This document shows positions 38,326-46,188 of a stretch of 64,000 bases of DNA, piece after piece. A model generated the notes under the pieces. It did not search any database, was not told where the DNA came from, and saw only the letters and a list, made by a program, of their open reading frames with translations. The DNA is taken from NCBI GenBank assembly GCA_016711215.1, contig JADJTL010000001.1, positions 62,001-126,000 on the forward strand, given 5' to 3'. Position 1 is the stretch's first letter. The number at the start of each line of letters is the position of its first letter. The stretch is from Pseudomonadota bacterium. Lineage in GTDB: Bacteria; Myxococcota_A; Polyangia; GCA-2747355. The translations under genes and the position numbers were made by a program.

Positions 38326-41300
38326 ATGACGCGTCACCTCAAGCCGATCGCGGTCGGCCTGGCCCTTGCTTCCGCCCTCGTGCTGACGGTGACGCGCCCC
38401 CAGGGCCCCGGCGGCCTCGGCCTGGAACCACCGCACACGGCCTCGGCCGGAGCGAGTCGTGCCGGCGCTACCGATCTGGGCGCGCTCAAGGTCTTCGAGC
38501 GGGTCCTGTTGCGCGTGACGGATAACTACGTCGAGCCCGAGCGCATTCGACCGCGCGAGATGCTGCTGGCCGCCCTGCATGGGGTCGAGCGCGATGTGGC
38601 CGAGGTGCTGGTGCGGGAGTCGAGCGATAAGTCGAAGCTCGCCGTGCGGGTGCAGGACGTCGAGCGGAGCTTCGACATCGGCCTGGTCGACAGCCCCTGG
38701 AATCTGAGCGCGGCGATGCGAACGATCTTGCGCTTCATCCAGCCGCATCTGCAGCCGAGCACCGAGCTTGGCGACGTGGAGTACGCGGCGATCAACGGCA
38801 TGCTGAGCACCCTCGATCCACATAGCGTCCTGCTCGAGCCCGATATCTACAACGAGATGCGCCTCTCGACCCGCGGGGAGTTCGGCGGCCTGGGAATCGT
38901 CATCAGCATGATTCAGGGCGCGTTGACCGTGATCAAGCCGATGCCCGGCACGCCGGCCGAAGCCGTCGGGCTCAAGCCCTGCGACCAGATCCTCAAGATC
39001 GGTCAGGAGTCGACGGTCAACATGACGCTGACGCAGGCGGTCCAGCGCCTGCGCGGTGCGCCCGGCACCTCCGTGGTGATCACGATTCAGCGGCAGGGCC
39101 TGCCTCGGCCGGCGAAGAAGACGCTGCGTCGCGACGTGATCAAGGTCGACAGCGTGACCTCGCGCATGCTCGCCGGCAGCGTCGGTCATGTGGTGCTCAG
39201 CAGCTTCCAGGGCAACTCCGAGGACGACCTGCGACAGCACCTGCGCCGACTCAAGCAGCAGGGGATGAAGGCGCTGGTCCTCGACCTGCGTGACAATCCC
39301 GGCGGTCTGCTCGACCAGGCGGTGAAGATCGCCGACCTCTTCATCGAGTCCGGGACCTTGGTGACGACGGTCAGCAACGCGGGGCGGCGCCGCGAGGAAA
39401 AGCGCGCGCAGCGCGAGGATACGGAGCAGCGCTACCCGATCGCCGTGCTGGTCAACAACGGCAGCGCGTCGGCCTCCGAGATTGTCGCCGGAGCGTTGAA
39501 GCACCTCGACCGGGCGGTCGTGATTGGCCGGCGCACCTTTGGCAAGGGTTCAGTGCAGGTGCTCTACGACAACGACGACGGCTCCGCGCTCAAGCTGACG
39601 ATCGCGCAGTACCTGACCCCCGGCGACATCTCGATCCAATCGGTCGGCATCACGCCGGACGTGGTGACGATGCCAGTGGTCGTACGCGAGGATTTGATCC
39701 GCCTGCGCCGCCGTGACGCGTCGCCGCGCGAGGATGGCCTCTCCCAGCACCTGACGCACTCCACGGCGCGGCGCGAGGAGGCCGCCTTCAGCGTGCGTTT
39801 CTTGCGTGAGACGCCAGAGGACGGGCACAGCGCGAACGGCGCCGGCGCGCCCGCGGCAGCGGACGGCGCGGGCAAGAGCGTTTGTCTCTTTCCGCAGCGC
39901 GAGTGTCGCCCGGAGGGCGAGAACAAGTTCGTCGAGGACTTCCAGATCAAGCTGGCGCGCCAGCTCCTTTCGCAGGCGAACGGCTGGCACCGATCCCAGC
40001 TGCTCGCGGGCGCGCCGGCGCTCTTCGCCAAGGTGCAGGCCGACGAGGATCAGCGGATCGGTCAGGCGCTGGCCCGTTACGGCGTTGATTGGAGCCTGCC
40101 GAGCGCGGCGGATGGCGGCGCGGCGGCTGGACCGGCGGGGAGCGCCCGCCTCGCCGTGCAGGTGCAGACGACGCCGGCCGGCGACGCGCTCGAGGCCTGC
40201 ACGCGCGCCAAGATCAAGGTCACGGTGCGCAATGAGGGCAGCGCGCCGGCCTACCGCCTGGCGGCTCATACCGAGTCGTCCGACTTCGCCTTCCGCGAGC
40301 GCGAGCTGGTCTTCGGCCGCGTCGATCCCGGCAAGACCCGGACCTGGGTCCTGCCGATCGAGGTTCCGGATTTGCCGACGCGACTCGACGATGTGACGCT
40401 GCGCTTCGTTGACGCCGCCAAGACGACGTATCCGCCGCATCGCTTCCAGCTCGCTTTGCGGGGCGCGAGGCGTCCTGTCTTCGCCTACGCCTATCAGCTC
40501 ATCGACGATCTCGAGGGTGGCAACCGTGACGGCCGCGCCCAGCGAGGCGAGCGCCTTCGGCTCTTCGTCAAGGTGCGCAACACGGGGGCCGGCGCCGCGC
40601 TGCGCGCCGTGACGACGCTGCAGAACCTCTCTGGCGTGGGGATCTTCATCCGCAAGGGCCGCTTCCTGCTCAACCGTATGGAGCCGGGCCAGATCGCCAC
40701 GGCGTCGTTCACGCTCGACGTCGAGCCCGGCTTTCGGGACGACAGCTTCAAGCTCGACCTGGCGGTCTTCGACGAAGGCTTGCAGGAGGCCGTTTCGGAG
40801 AAGCTGCAGTTCGCGATCGCTCCTGCGGCTGCGCCCGAGCAGGTCGCGTCGGGCGCCGTGCGCGTGGGAGCCTCGGGGGCCGCTGTGCGTGCGTGGGGCG
40901 CGAGCGACGCGCCCTTGGTGGGCCAGGCGGCCGCGGGCACGGTGTTCCGGCTGCTGGGCCGCGACCCGCGCGGCGCCTGGGCGCGCGTCGAGGTCGGACC
41001 GGAGCGCAGTGCTTTCATCGCGAGCAAGGACGCCGCGGCCGATCCGGGTCCCGCGCGCGGTCAGTTCGACGGGCGTTGGCAGGTCACGCCGCCTCGCCTA
41101 GTGCTCAACGTGCCGGCGCTGGCGACGGAGAAGCCCTCGATGCGCATCACGGGCGAGGCTACCGACGAGACGCGCGTGACAGATATCTACGTCTTCGTGC
41201 GCAATCGCGACGCCAAGATCGAGGCGCGCAAGGTTTACTACCAGTCGAATGCGCACGCGACGGCCCCGCAGGTGCTGCGCTTCGCGGCGGAGGTGCCGCT

Positions 41301-41448
41301 TTGGCCGGGCGCGAACTACGTCACGGTCTTCGCCCGCGAGAACAATGAGGTCCAGACGCAACAGGTGGCTGTGATCATGCGGCGCGAAGCGGTCAGGCCG
41401 GTGGCGAAGCGGGTCGAAGGCCGCGAAGGGAAGGCCGCGCCACGATGA
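38326..41448 (+). CDS. S41 C-terminal processing protease with long C-terminal extension
   Basis: 1040 residues. A signal sequence (MTRHLKPIAVGLALASALVL), PDZ domain (GGLGIVISMIQG, about 185-270) and S41 protease core are seen, with nucleophile Ser382 in GSASASEI and Lys407 in RTFGKGS. The remaining ~550 residues contain CARDB/Ig-like stretches (ARIKVTVRNEGSAPAY, FVKVRNTGAGAALR), an SH3-like segment (about 845-900) and a final Ig-like domain. Typical CtpA/Prc enzymes are 400-700 residues. I chose ATG 38326 with GGAG nine bases upstream; ATG 38275 is the longer alternative. It probably processes periplasmic or surface proteins, with the tail binding substrates or cell wall. Confidence 0.9.
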   Translation: MTRHLKPIAVGLALASALVLTVTRPQGPGGLGLEPPHTASAGASRAGATDLGALKVFERVLLRVTDNYVEPERIRPREMLLAALHGVERDVAEVLVRESSDKSKLAVRVQDVERSFDIGLVDSPWNLSAAMRTILRFIQPHLQPSTELGDVEYAAINGMLSTLDPHSVLLEPDIYNEMRLSTRGEFGGLGIVISMIQGALTVIKPMPGTPAEAVGLKPCDQILKIGQESTVNMTLTQAVQRLRGAPGTSVVITIQRQGLPRPAKKTLRRDVIKVDSVTSRMLAGSVGHVVLSSFQGNSEDDLRQHLRRLKQQGMKALVLDLRDNPGGLLDQAVKIADLFIESGTLVTTVSNAGRRREEKRAQREDTEQRYPIAVLVNNGSASASEIVAGALKHLDRAVVIGRRTFGKGSVQVLYDNDDGSALKLTIAQYLTPGDISIQSVGITPDVVTMPVVVREDLIRLRRRDASPREDGLSQHLTHSTARREEAAFSVRFLRETPEDGHSANGAGAPAAADGAGKSVCLFPQRECRPEGENKFVEDFQIKLARQLLSQANGWHRSQLLAGAPALFAKVQADEDQRIGQALARYGVDWSLPSAADGGAAAGPAGSARLAVQVQTTPAGDALEACTRAKIKVTVRNEGSAPAYRLAAHTESSDFAFRERELVFGRVDPGKTRTWVLPIEVPDLPTRLDDVTLRFVDAAKTTYPPHRFQLALRGARRPVFAYAYQLIDDLEGGNRDGRAQRGERLRLFVKVRNTGAGAALRAVTTLQNLSGVGIFIRKGRFLLNRMEPGQIATASFTLDVEPGFRDDSFKLDLAVFDEGLQEAVSEKLQFAIAPAAAPEQVASGAVRVGASGAAVRAWGASDAPLVGQAAAGTVFRLLGRDPRGAWARVEVGPERSAFIASKDAAADPGPARGQFDGRWQVTPPRLVLNVPALATEKPSMRITGEATDETRVTDIYVFVRNRDAKIEARKVYYQSNAHATAPQVLRFAAEVPLWPGANYVTVFARENNEVQTQQVAVIMRREAVRPVAKRVEGREGKAAPR

Positions 41449-42650
41449 GCGCCGGGCGCGGCGCAGCGCGGCCGCCAGCGCGCGGCGGCGAGGGTTCTGG
41501 CCTGGACTTCGGTGGCACGCGCGCGTGGCTGGCCCTGGGCGGATCAAGGCCCGTCCTCGTCGTCTCGCAGGCGCAGCACCTCCGCGCCGCGTTCGAGCCG
41601 GTCGCGCGCCGTCACGGTTATGGCCGACCGATCGATACGGACCGCGGGCGCATCGCCTACAGGCTCGGGCTGGAGGCGCGACCGGGCGCGATCCTCTGCG
41701 ATACGCGCCTGGTCGACGGTGGCGACGCGCAGGTTCGGGCGGCGGTGCGGAGCGACTTCCTGCTGCGGGAGACGCCGCTGATCGTGGCGCCCCTGGCCGA
41801 GCGCGCCCAAGGGGAGGCGGCCGCTTCCCGCTTGGCCGAAGCGCTCTTCGAGGCCCTCGACGCGGTCCTCTCCCCACGCGGAGCCTTGCTCGATGACCTG
41901 GCCTCCGGCGCTGCGCAGGCCGCGGGTTGGGTCGAGCCGATCGGCGTGGCGAACCTGCTGCGGGCGCTCGCTGCGGCGGGCTGCGCGGGCACGCTGATGC
42001 TCGAGCCCGAGCAGGGTCCGGCCGTGGCCGTCGGGTTGGCTGCAGGCCTGGTCGTGCGGGTCGAGGACAGCGGCGTGCCGGTGGAGGATCTCGGGTTGGC
42101 GCTGGTCGATCTGGTCGGACGGCGCTGGCGCTCGTTCTCCTTCACGCGCGACGGTGGCGCGCAGGCTGCCCGGCCGCTGCGCCGTGCCGAGGCCGTCGAG
42201 ACGGCGATCGATCTCGCGTTGCAGCAGAACAACGCGCTCGTGCATTCGATCTTCGAGCGCGGTCTCGGCCAGGACGGGTTGGCGGTGGACGATCGGGCGC
42301 TGCTGGGCTGGGTCGCGCGGCAGCCCCCCGAGGGGCGGGTGCTCGCGGAGCAGGTGGCCGACGGGCTCGTGCCCAGCGCGCTCGACTACGGCAAGCACCC
42401 GGCGCTCCTTCGCACCTTGCTCCATGAGTTGCGGCGCGAGGCTGTGCTGCGGGTGCGCTCTGCCGCATTGGTCGGCCCCGGGGCGGGTCGCGCTGCGCCG
42501 ACGGGGAGCCAGGGGCCGCTGCTCGGCGTGCGCCCGTCGTCGCGTGCGACGGGGCGGCGCTCGCGCGTCGGCCGTGCGTTGATCGTGGCCGCAGCCTGTG
42601 GGGGCACCTTGCTGGTGGCGGCGGGCGGGTACTTCCTGCTCGGGCGCTGA
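41445..42650 (+). CDS. DUF4388/PatA-like signalling protein with C-terminal membrane anchor
   Basis: 401 residues. Residues about 35-150 resemble a degenerate receiver domain (RPVLVVSQAQHLRAAFEPVA; AILCDTRLVDG). They are followed by a DUF4388-like domain (IGVANLLRALAAAGCAGTLML) common in myxobacterial signalling proteins. The C-terminus has one transmembrane helix (ALIVAAACGGTLLVAAGGYFLL). Coupled to the protease by ATGA overlap. The function is unknown; perhaps it senses or scaffolds at the membrane. Confidence 0.7.
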   Translation: MSAGRGAARPPARGGEGSGLDFGGTRAWLALGGSRPVLVVSQAQHLRAAFEPVARRHGYGRPIDTDRGRIAYRLGLEARPGAILCDTRLVDGGDAQVRAAVRSDFLLRETPLIVAPLAERAQGEAAASRLAEALFEALDAVLSPRGALLDDLASGAAQAAGWVEPIGVANLLRALAAAGCAGTLMLEPEQGPAVAVGLAAGLVVRVEDSGVPVEDLGLALVDLVGRRWRSFSFTRDGGAQAARPLRRAEAVETAIDLALQQNNALVHSIFERGLGQDGLAVDDRALLGWVARQPPEGRVLAEQVADGLVPSALDYGKHPALLRTLLHELRREAVLRVRSAALVGPGAGRAAPTGSQGPLLGVRPSSRATGRRSRVGRALIVAAACGGTLLVAAGGYFLLGR

Positions 42651-42745
42651 CAGCGCGGAGCCGAGCAGCAGGGCGGGTGGGCGCTCCGGCCTGCTGCGCC
42701 CGCCCCCGCGGCGTCTGGGCCAGCCGGGCCGCCGCCGCGCGCTGC

Positions 42746-43057
42746 TTAGCGCGGGTCGCCGCGTCTCAGCGGGGCACGCCTCAGGTCGGTGCGCCTCAGG
42801 TCGTCCGGAAGGCCGCCGTCGGCCGTCGCCCGATCGGGGACGGCGCTGATTGAGCGCTGTAGGCGCGCTGCCCGGGCGCTCGAGCCGCGCCTCAGGTGCT
42901 GGCGCAGCTGGCTGACCTCGCGCTCCAGCTCGCTGATGCGGGCGTCCTTGATCTGATTGGCGGCGATCCAGAGGCTGCAGGTCGCCTCGAGCTCGCCGTA
43001 CTGAGTGGCCCAATCCGTCTGAGTGGCCCAATCCTTCGCTTCCTGATTGATCTTCAT
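42746..43057 (-). CDS. Small hypothetical protein with coiled coil and internal duplication
   Basis: 103 residues, not recognised. The ATG at 43057 has an excellent ribosome site (GGGGAGGTGGGG). The N-terminus has a direct duplication (DWATQTDWATQ, from a repeated GAGTGGCCCAATCC), then GELEATCSLWIAANQIKDA, then a short coiled coil (ISELEREVSQLRQHLRR) and an Arg/Asp-rich tail. It sits downstream of an AT-rich putative promoter region (43140-43200). Confidence 0.6.
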   Translation of the reverse strand: MKINQEAKDWATQTDWATQYGELEATCSLWIAANQIKDARISELEREVSQLRQHLRRGSSARAARLQRSISAVPDRATADGGLPDDLRRTDLRRAPLRRGDPR

Positions 43058-43146
43058 CGCCCCACCTCCCCAAGTGTTGTCAGGCGCCCTCACGTCGTCC
43101 TCGCGGCTTCGCGAGGGGCCTGCGCAAACCGGCGCTATGTGACTCG

Positions 43147-43175
43147 ATGCTACTAGATATGGTGTAATGGTCCAA
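43147..43175 (-). promoter_or_regulatory. Possible minus-strand promoter in AT-rich island
   Basis: Read on the minus strand: TTGGAC (43175-43170), 17-bp spacer, TAGCAT (43152-43147). This lies in an unusually AT-rich stretch (about 43140-43200) of a very GC-rich sequence and points toward the small protein gene starting at 43057, which would have an 80-base leader. Confidence 0.35.
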
Positions 43176-43305
43176 ATAATCGCCCAATATATAGTGCCAT
43201 GGGCCGGAAAAGCCTCGTCGGCCGGCCGACTTCTGCCGGCCCCGCGCTGCGCCGGTCGCTGGGCGCGAATGCTGCCGGGCGGGCGGACGGTAGTAGACTG
43301 CGCGG

Positions 43306-45084
43306 ATGCTTCGTTGCGAGCACTGCGAGGAGCTGCACGAGGACGGCCAGTCGATCTGTCCGGTGACCGGCAAGATCTTCCAGCCCGAGCGCTTGTTTCC
43401 GCCGGGTACGGTGCTCGAGGGCAAGTACCGTCTCGAGTGCGCCCTGGGCGCGGGGGGCATGGGAGCCGTCTTTCGGGCGGTCCACACGATGCTCAACAAG
43501 CCGGTGGCGATCAAGCTGACGCTGCCGGAGCTGGCGCAGCAGCGCGAGCTGATGACCCGCATGGTGCGCGAGGCGCGCGCCGCCAGCGCGACCGGTCATC
43601 CCAACATCGCCGCGGTCACCGACATGGGCTGGACCGAGACGGGCGGGCTCTTTCTCGTGATGGAGTACCTGGACGGGCCGACCCTTCGCGAGCTGATCGC
43701 GCGCGAGGGTCGCCTGCCGCTGCGGCGCGCGGCCGAGCTGGTCTGCCAGGTGCTTGCGGGGCTCGGTGCGGTGCATCAGCGCGGCATCGTGCACCGCGAC
43801 CTGAAGCCCGAGAACGTGATGGTGGTGGCCGATCCGAACGGTGGCGGCGAGCTGGCCAAGGTGCTCGATTTTGGCATCTCGAAGGTGCGCGACGAGAGCA
43901 ACGGGCTCGAGTTGACCCGCAGCGGGATGGTCATGGGCAGCCCGCGCTACATGGCGCCGGAGCAGGCGCAGGGCGCCGCCGATGTCGATCATCGCGCCGA
44001 TATCTACGCGGCGGGAGGGCTGCTCTACACCGCGCTGGTCGGCGAGCCGCCGATCGGTGGCGACACCTTGCAGGCGCTCTTCGCGCAGTTGCTCCAGGGG
44101 GAGATCCGGCCGCCATCGGAGCGGGTGTCCGGCCTGCCGGCGTCCATCGATCGCGTGGTCTTGCGCGCGATGGAGCGGGCCCCGCAGGATCGCTTCGCCA
44201 CGGCCGCCGCCTTTCGCGAGGCGCTGCTGCCCTTCGCCCAGGCCGCCTCGGGCGCGGGTGCGGCGCGGAGAGCCTTCGCCGCTGCCCCAACCTTCGGAAT
44301 CGGCGGCGTCGCGTCACCCCAGCAGGTCCTCGCGGCCATCGATGGCGCCTCGGCGGACGCCCTGGTCGATCTCGATGAAGCCCAGGGGATGCGTGAGCCG
44401 GTGCAGCCGGAGTCGCCCCCGCTCGTCGCCCCCGCGCTCCCGCCGCCGACGGACAGGCCTGCGTCCTTGGGGGCCTCCAAGGGGGACCCTCCCGACGGCG
44501 CCCGCGCCTCCGCTCCACGTCCAGCGGCCCCACCCGTGGCCGCTGCTCTCGGTCGCGCGCGCGGCGCTGGGCGCACGTCGAGCGCGCTGGCGGAGGAGAC
44601 CGGCTCGCTCGAGCTCGATCTCGAGGCTGCGCGCGGCGTCGGCAACGGCCGGCTGCCCTCGGCCCTCGAGCGCGCCGCTCCCAGCCGACCAGGCGCGGCG
44701 CGTCCACGCCGCGACGCCGAGGCGCGCAGGGCGGACGGGAGCGCGTCGCGGCTCCTGGGCACGGTCGGCCTCATCGCGCTCCTGCTCGGCCTCGGCTGGT
44801 GGTTGTGGGCGGGCGAGGACCCGGGCCGGACTGTGCCCCTCCCGCGGCCGCGCGTGATGGTGCTGATCGAAACCAGGCCGGAGAGTGCGGACGTCTATTT
44901 CGACGGCGTCCTGCAGGTCACCAAGCCCGTCGAGCTGCCGCAATCGAATCTGGTCTATACGGTGCGCGTCGAGGCGGGTGGCTTCGCGTCCCGCGAGGTC
45001 GAGGTGCGCGCCGATCGGACCCAGACGGTGCGCGTCAGCCTCAAGAAGCTCGTGACGAGGCCTTCCGGCGGCACGGCGCGTTGA
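43306..45084 (+). CDS. Ser/Thr protein kinase with N-terminal Cys motif and PEGA domain
   Basis: 592 residues. The N-terminus has a zinc-ribbon-like CEHC with ICPVTG (a third Cys only). The kinase domain spans about 40-310: glycine loop LGAGGMGAVF (48-57), Lys70, HRDLKPEN (163-170), DFG (188-190), APE. A long Ala/Pro-rich juxtamembrane region, one transmembrane helix (near 485-505) and an external PEGA domain (ETRPESADVYFDGV) follow. It should be active and sense something at the envelope. A TAGACT hexamer ends six bases before the ATG with no ribosome site. Confidence 0.93.
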   Translation: MLRCEHCEELHEDGQSICPVTGKIFQPERLFPPGTVLEGKYRLECALGAGGMGAVFRAVHTMLNKPVAIKLTLPELAQQRELMTRMVREARAASATGHPNIAAVTDMGWTETGGLFLVMEYLDGPTLRELIAREGRLPLRRAAELVCQVLAGLGAVHQRGIVHRDLKPENVMVVADPNGGGELAKVLDFGISKVRDESNGLELTRSGMVMGSPRYMAPEQAQGAADVDHRADIYAAGGLLYTALVGEPPIGGDTLQALFAQLLQGEIRPPSERVSGLPASIDRVVLRAMERAPQDRFATAAAFREALLPFAQAASGAGAARRAFAAAPTFGIGGVASPQQVLAAIDGASADALVDLDEAQGMREPVQPESPPLVAPALPPPTDRPASLGASKGDPPDGARASAPRPAAPPVAAALGRARGAGRTSSALAEETGSLELDLEAARGVGNGRLPSALERAAPSRPGAARPRRDAEARRADGSASRLLGTVGLIALLLGLGWWLWAGEDPGRTVPLPRPRVMVLIETRPESADVYFDGVLQVTKPVELPQSNLVYTVRVEAGGFASREVEVRADRTQTVRVSLKKLVTRPSGGTAR

Positions 45085-45110
45085 CATCGGCGCTCGGCGC
45101 ATGCTACGGA
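45081..45110 (+). promoter_or_regulatory. Promoter for REC-GGDEF-like gene
   Basis: TTGACA (45081-45086), 18-bp spacer, TACGGA (45105-45110). The -35 overlaps the kinase stop codon. The ATG at 45120 is only nine bases after the -10, and no ribosome site is present, so the message may be leaderless. Confidence 0.6.
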
Positions 45111-45119
45111 TTCACAGCT

Positions 45120-46040
45120 ATGTTCCTGAAAAAACTGGTAATCGCTGAGGACGAGGAGGCCATCGCCCACCTCATCGCCGCGACCCTGGGCGATGCCGGG
45201 TTTCTCTGCCTGCGAGCGCGGGACGGCGAGGCCGCGCTCGAGCTCGTGCGCACCGAGTTGCCCGATCTGCTGGTGCTCGATTGGATGCTCCCCAAAATGG
45301 AGGGAATCGAGGTCTGCCGCCGGGTTAAGCGCGATCTCGTGCTCTCACGCGTGCCGATTCTGATGCTGACCTCGATGTCCGACGTCGAGAACCGCATCGA
45401 GGGGCTCGAGGCTGGAGCAGACGACTACCTCTCGAAGCCCTTCGATCTGCGTGAGCTCAACGTGCGCGTCAAGGCGTTGATTCGCCATAGCCGGCGGGAG
45501 CGTGGCCGCAATCCGACGACCGACCTGCCGGGCCGCGAGGCGATCGAAGACCAGGTGGTCGAGCTGATCGAGCGCCAGGAGGCCTTCGGGCTGCTCTATG
45601 TCGACGTCGCGCACTTCGAGGCCTACGCTGCCCACCTCGGCTACCGCAAGGCCGACGAGGTCGTGGCGCTGGTGGGGCGCTTGGTCCTCGAGCAGTGTCG
45701 ATCGCTGCCCGGCGAACAGCCCTTCGTGGGGCATCTCGGTGGGGACGATTTCGTCCTCGGTAGCCGCGACCAGGGTGCCTTGCGGCAGCTCGGTGAGTCG
45801 CTTCGGCTGGCCTTCGAAGATGCGATCAGTGCGGGTGAGGGCGGCGTGGCTCAGGATGTGCCGCCGCTCGCTGCGCTGAACGCCTCCGCGCCGGCTGGCC
45901 CGCGCCCACCACGCTTGGCGTTGCATGTCGCGCTCGTGGAGGCGCCGACGGGCCGCTTTGGTTCGGTGGAGCAGCTGGCGCAGGAATTGGTGCGGGCCAA
46001 GGGCGCCGGAAAGGGCGCGTTGACCGCCCGCCCTGCCTAG
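45120..46040 (+). CDS. Response regulator with degenerate GGDEF domain
   Basis: 306 residues. The receiver domain (1-120) has acidic residues DEE, phospho-acceptor Asp54 (VLDWMLPKMEG), Thr in MLTS and Lys in LSKPF. The output half resembles a GGDEF domain: LPGREAIEDQ, VDVAHFEAYAAHLGYRKADEV, and GGDDF at 207-211. The Asn/Asp that contact GTP in the FKxxND motif are Ala, so diguanylate cyclase activity is doubtful. It could bind nucleotide or act by protein contact. It sits between two kinase genes. Confidence 0.85.
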   Translation: MFLKKLVIAEDEEAIAHLIAATLGDAGFLCLRARDGEAALELVRTELPDLLVLDWMLPKMEGIEVCRRVKRDLVLSRVPILMLTSMSDVENRIEGLEAGADDYLSKPFDLRELNVRVKALIRHSRRERGRNPTTDLPGREAIEDQVVELIERQEAFGLLYVDVAHFEAYAAHLGYRKADEVVALVGRLVLEQCRSLPGEQPFVGHLGGDDFVLGSRDQGALRQLGESLRLAFEDAISAGEGGVAQDVPPLAALNASAPAGPRPPRLALHVALVEAPTGRFGSVEQLAQELVRAKGAGKGALTARPA

Positions 46041-46093
46041 CAAGCGCTGCCTCCGCGCTCGCGCGCCATCCAGCGGCGCTCCCGTCCAGTTGG

Positions 46094-46123
46094 TTGACCC
46101 GATCGCGCCGGTCTGGCTACGAT
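46094..46123 (+). promoter_or_regulatory. Promoter for kinase/leader ORF
   Basis: TTGACC (46094-46099), 18-bp spacer, TACGAT (46118-46123). An ATG at 46132 follows after eight bases, at the expected transcription start. Confidence 0.6.
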
Positions 46124-46131
46124 CGCACGCT

Positions 46132-46188
46132 ATGTCTTGGCCGAGCTTCTATCTGGGCCCGCTGGGCCCCCGCAGGCCGGTATCTTGA
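46132..46188 (+). other. Leader ORF (18 codons) overlapping kinase start
   Basis: An ATG at the predicted transcription start opens an 18-codon frame (MSWPSFYLGPLGPRRPVS) whose TGA shares its last base with the kinase ATG at 46188 (TGATG). The kinase has no obvious ribosome site of its own. The alternative is that the kinase starts at the TTG at 46137, within the leader. Confidence 0.4.
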
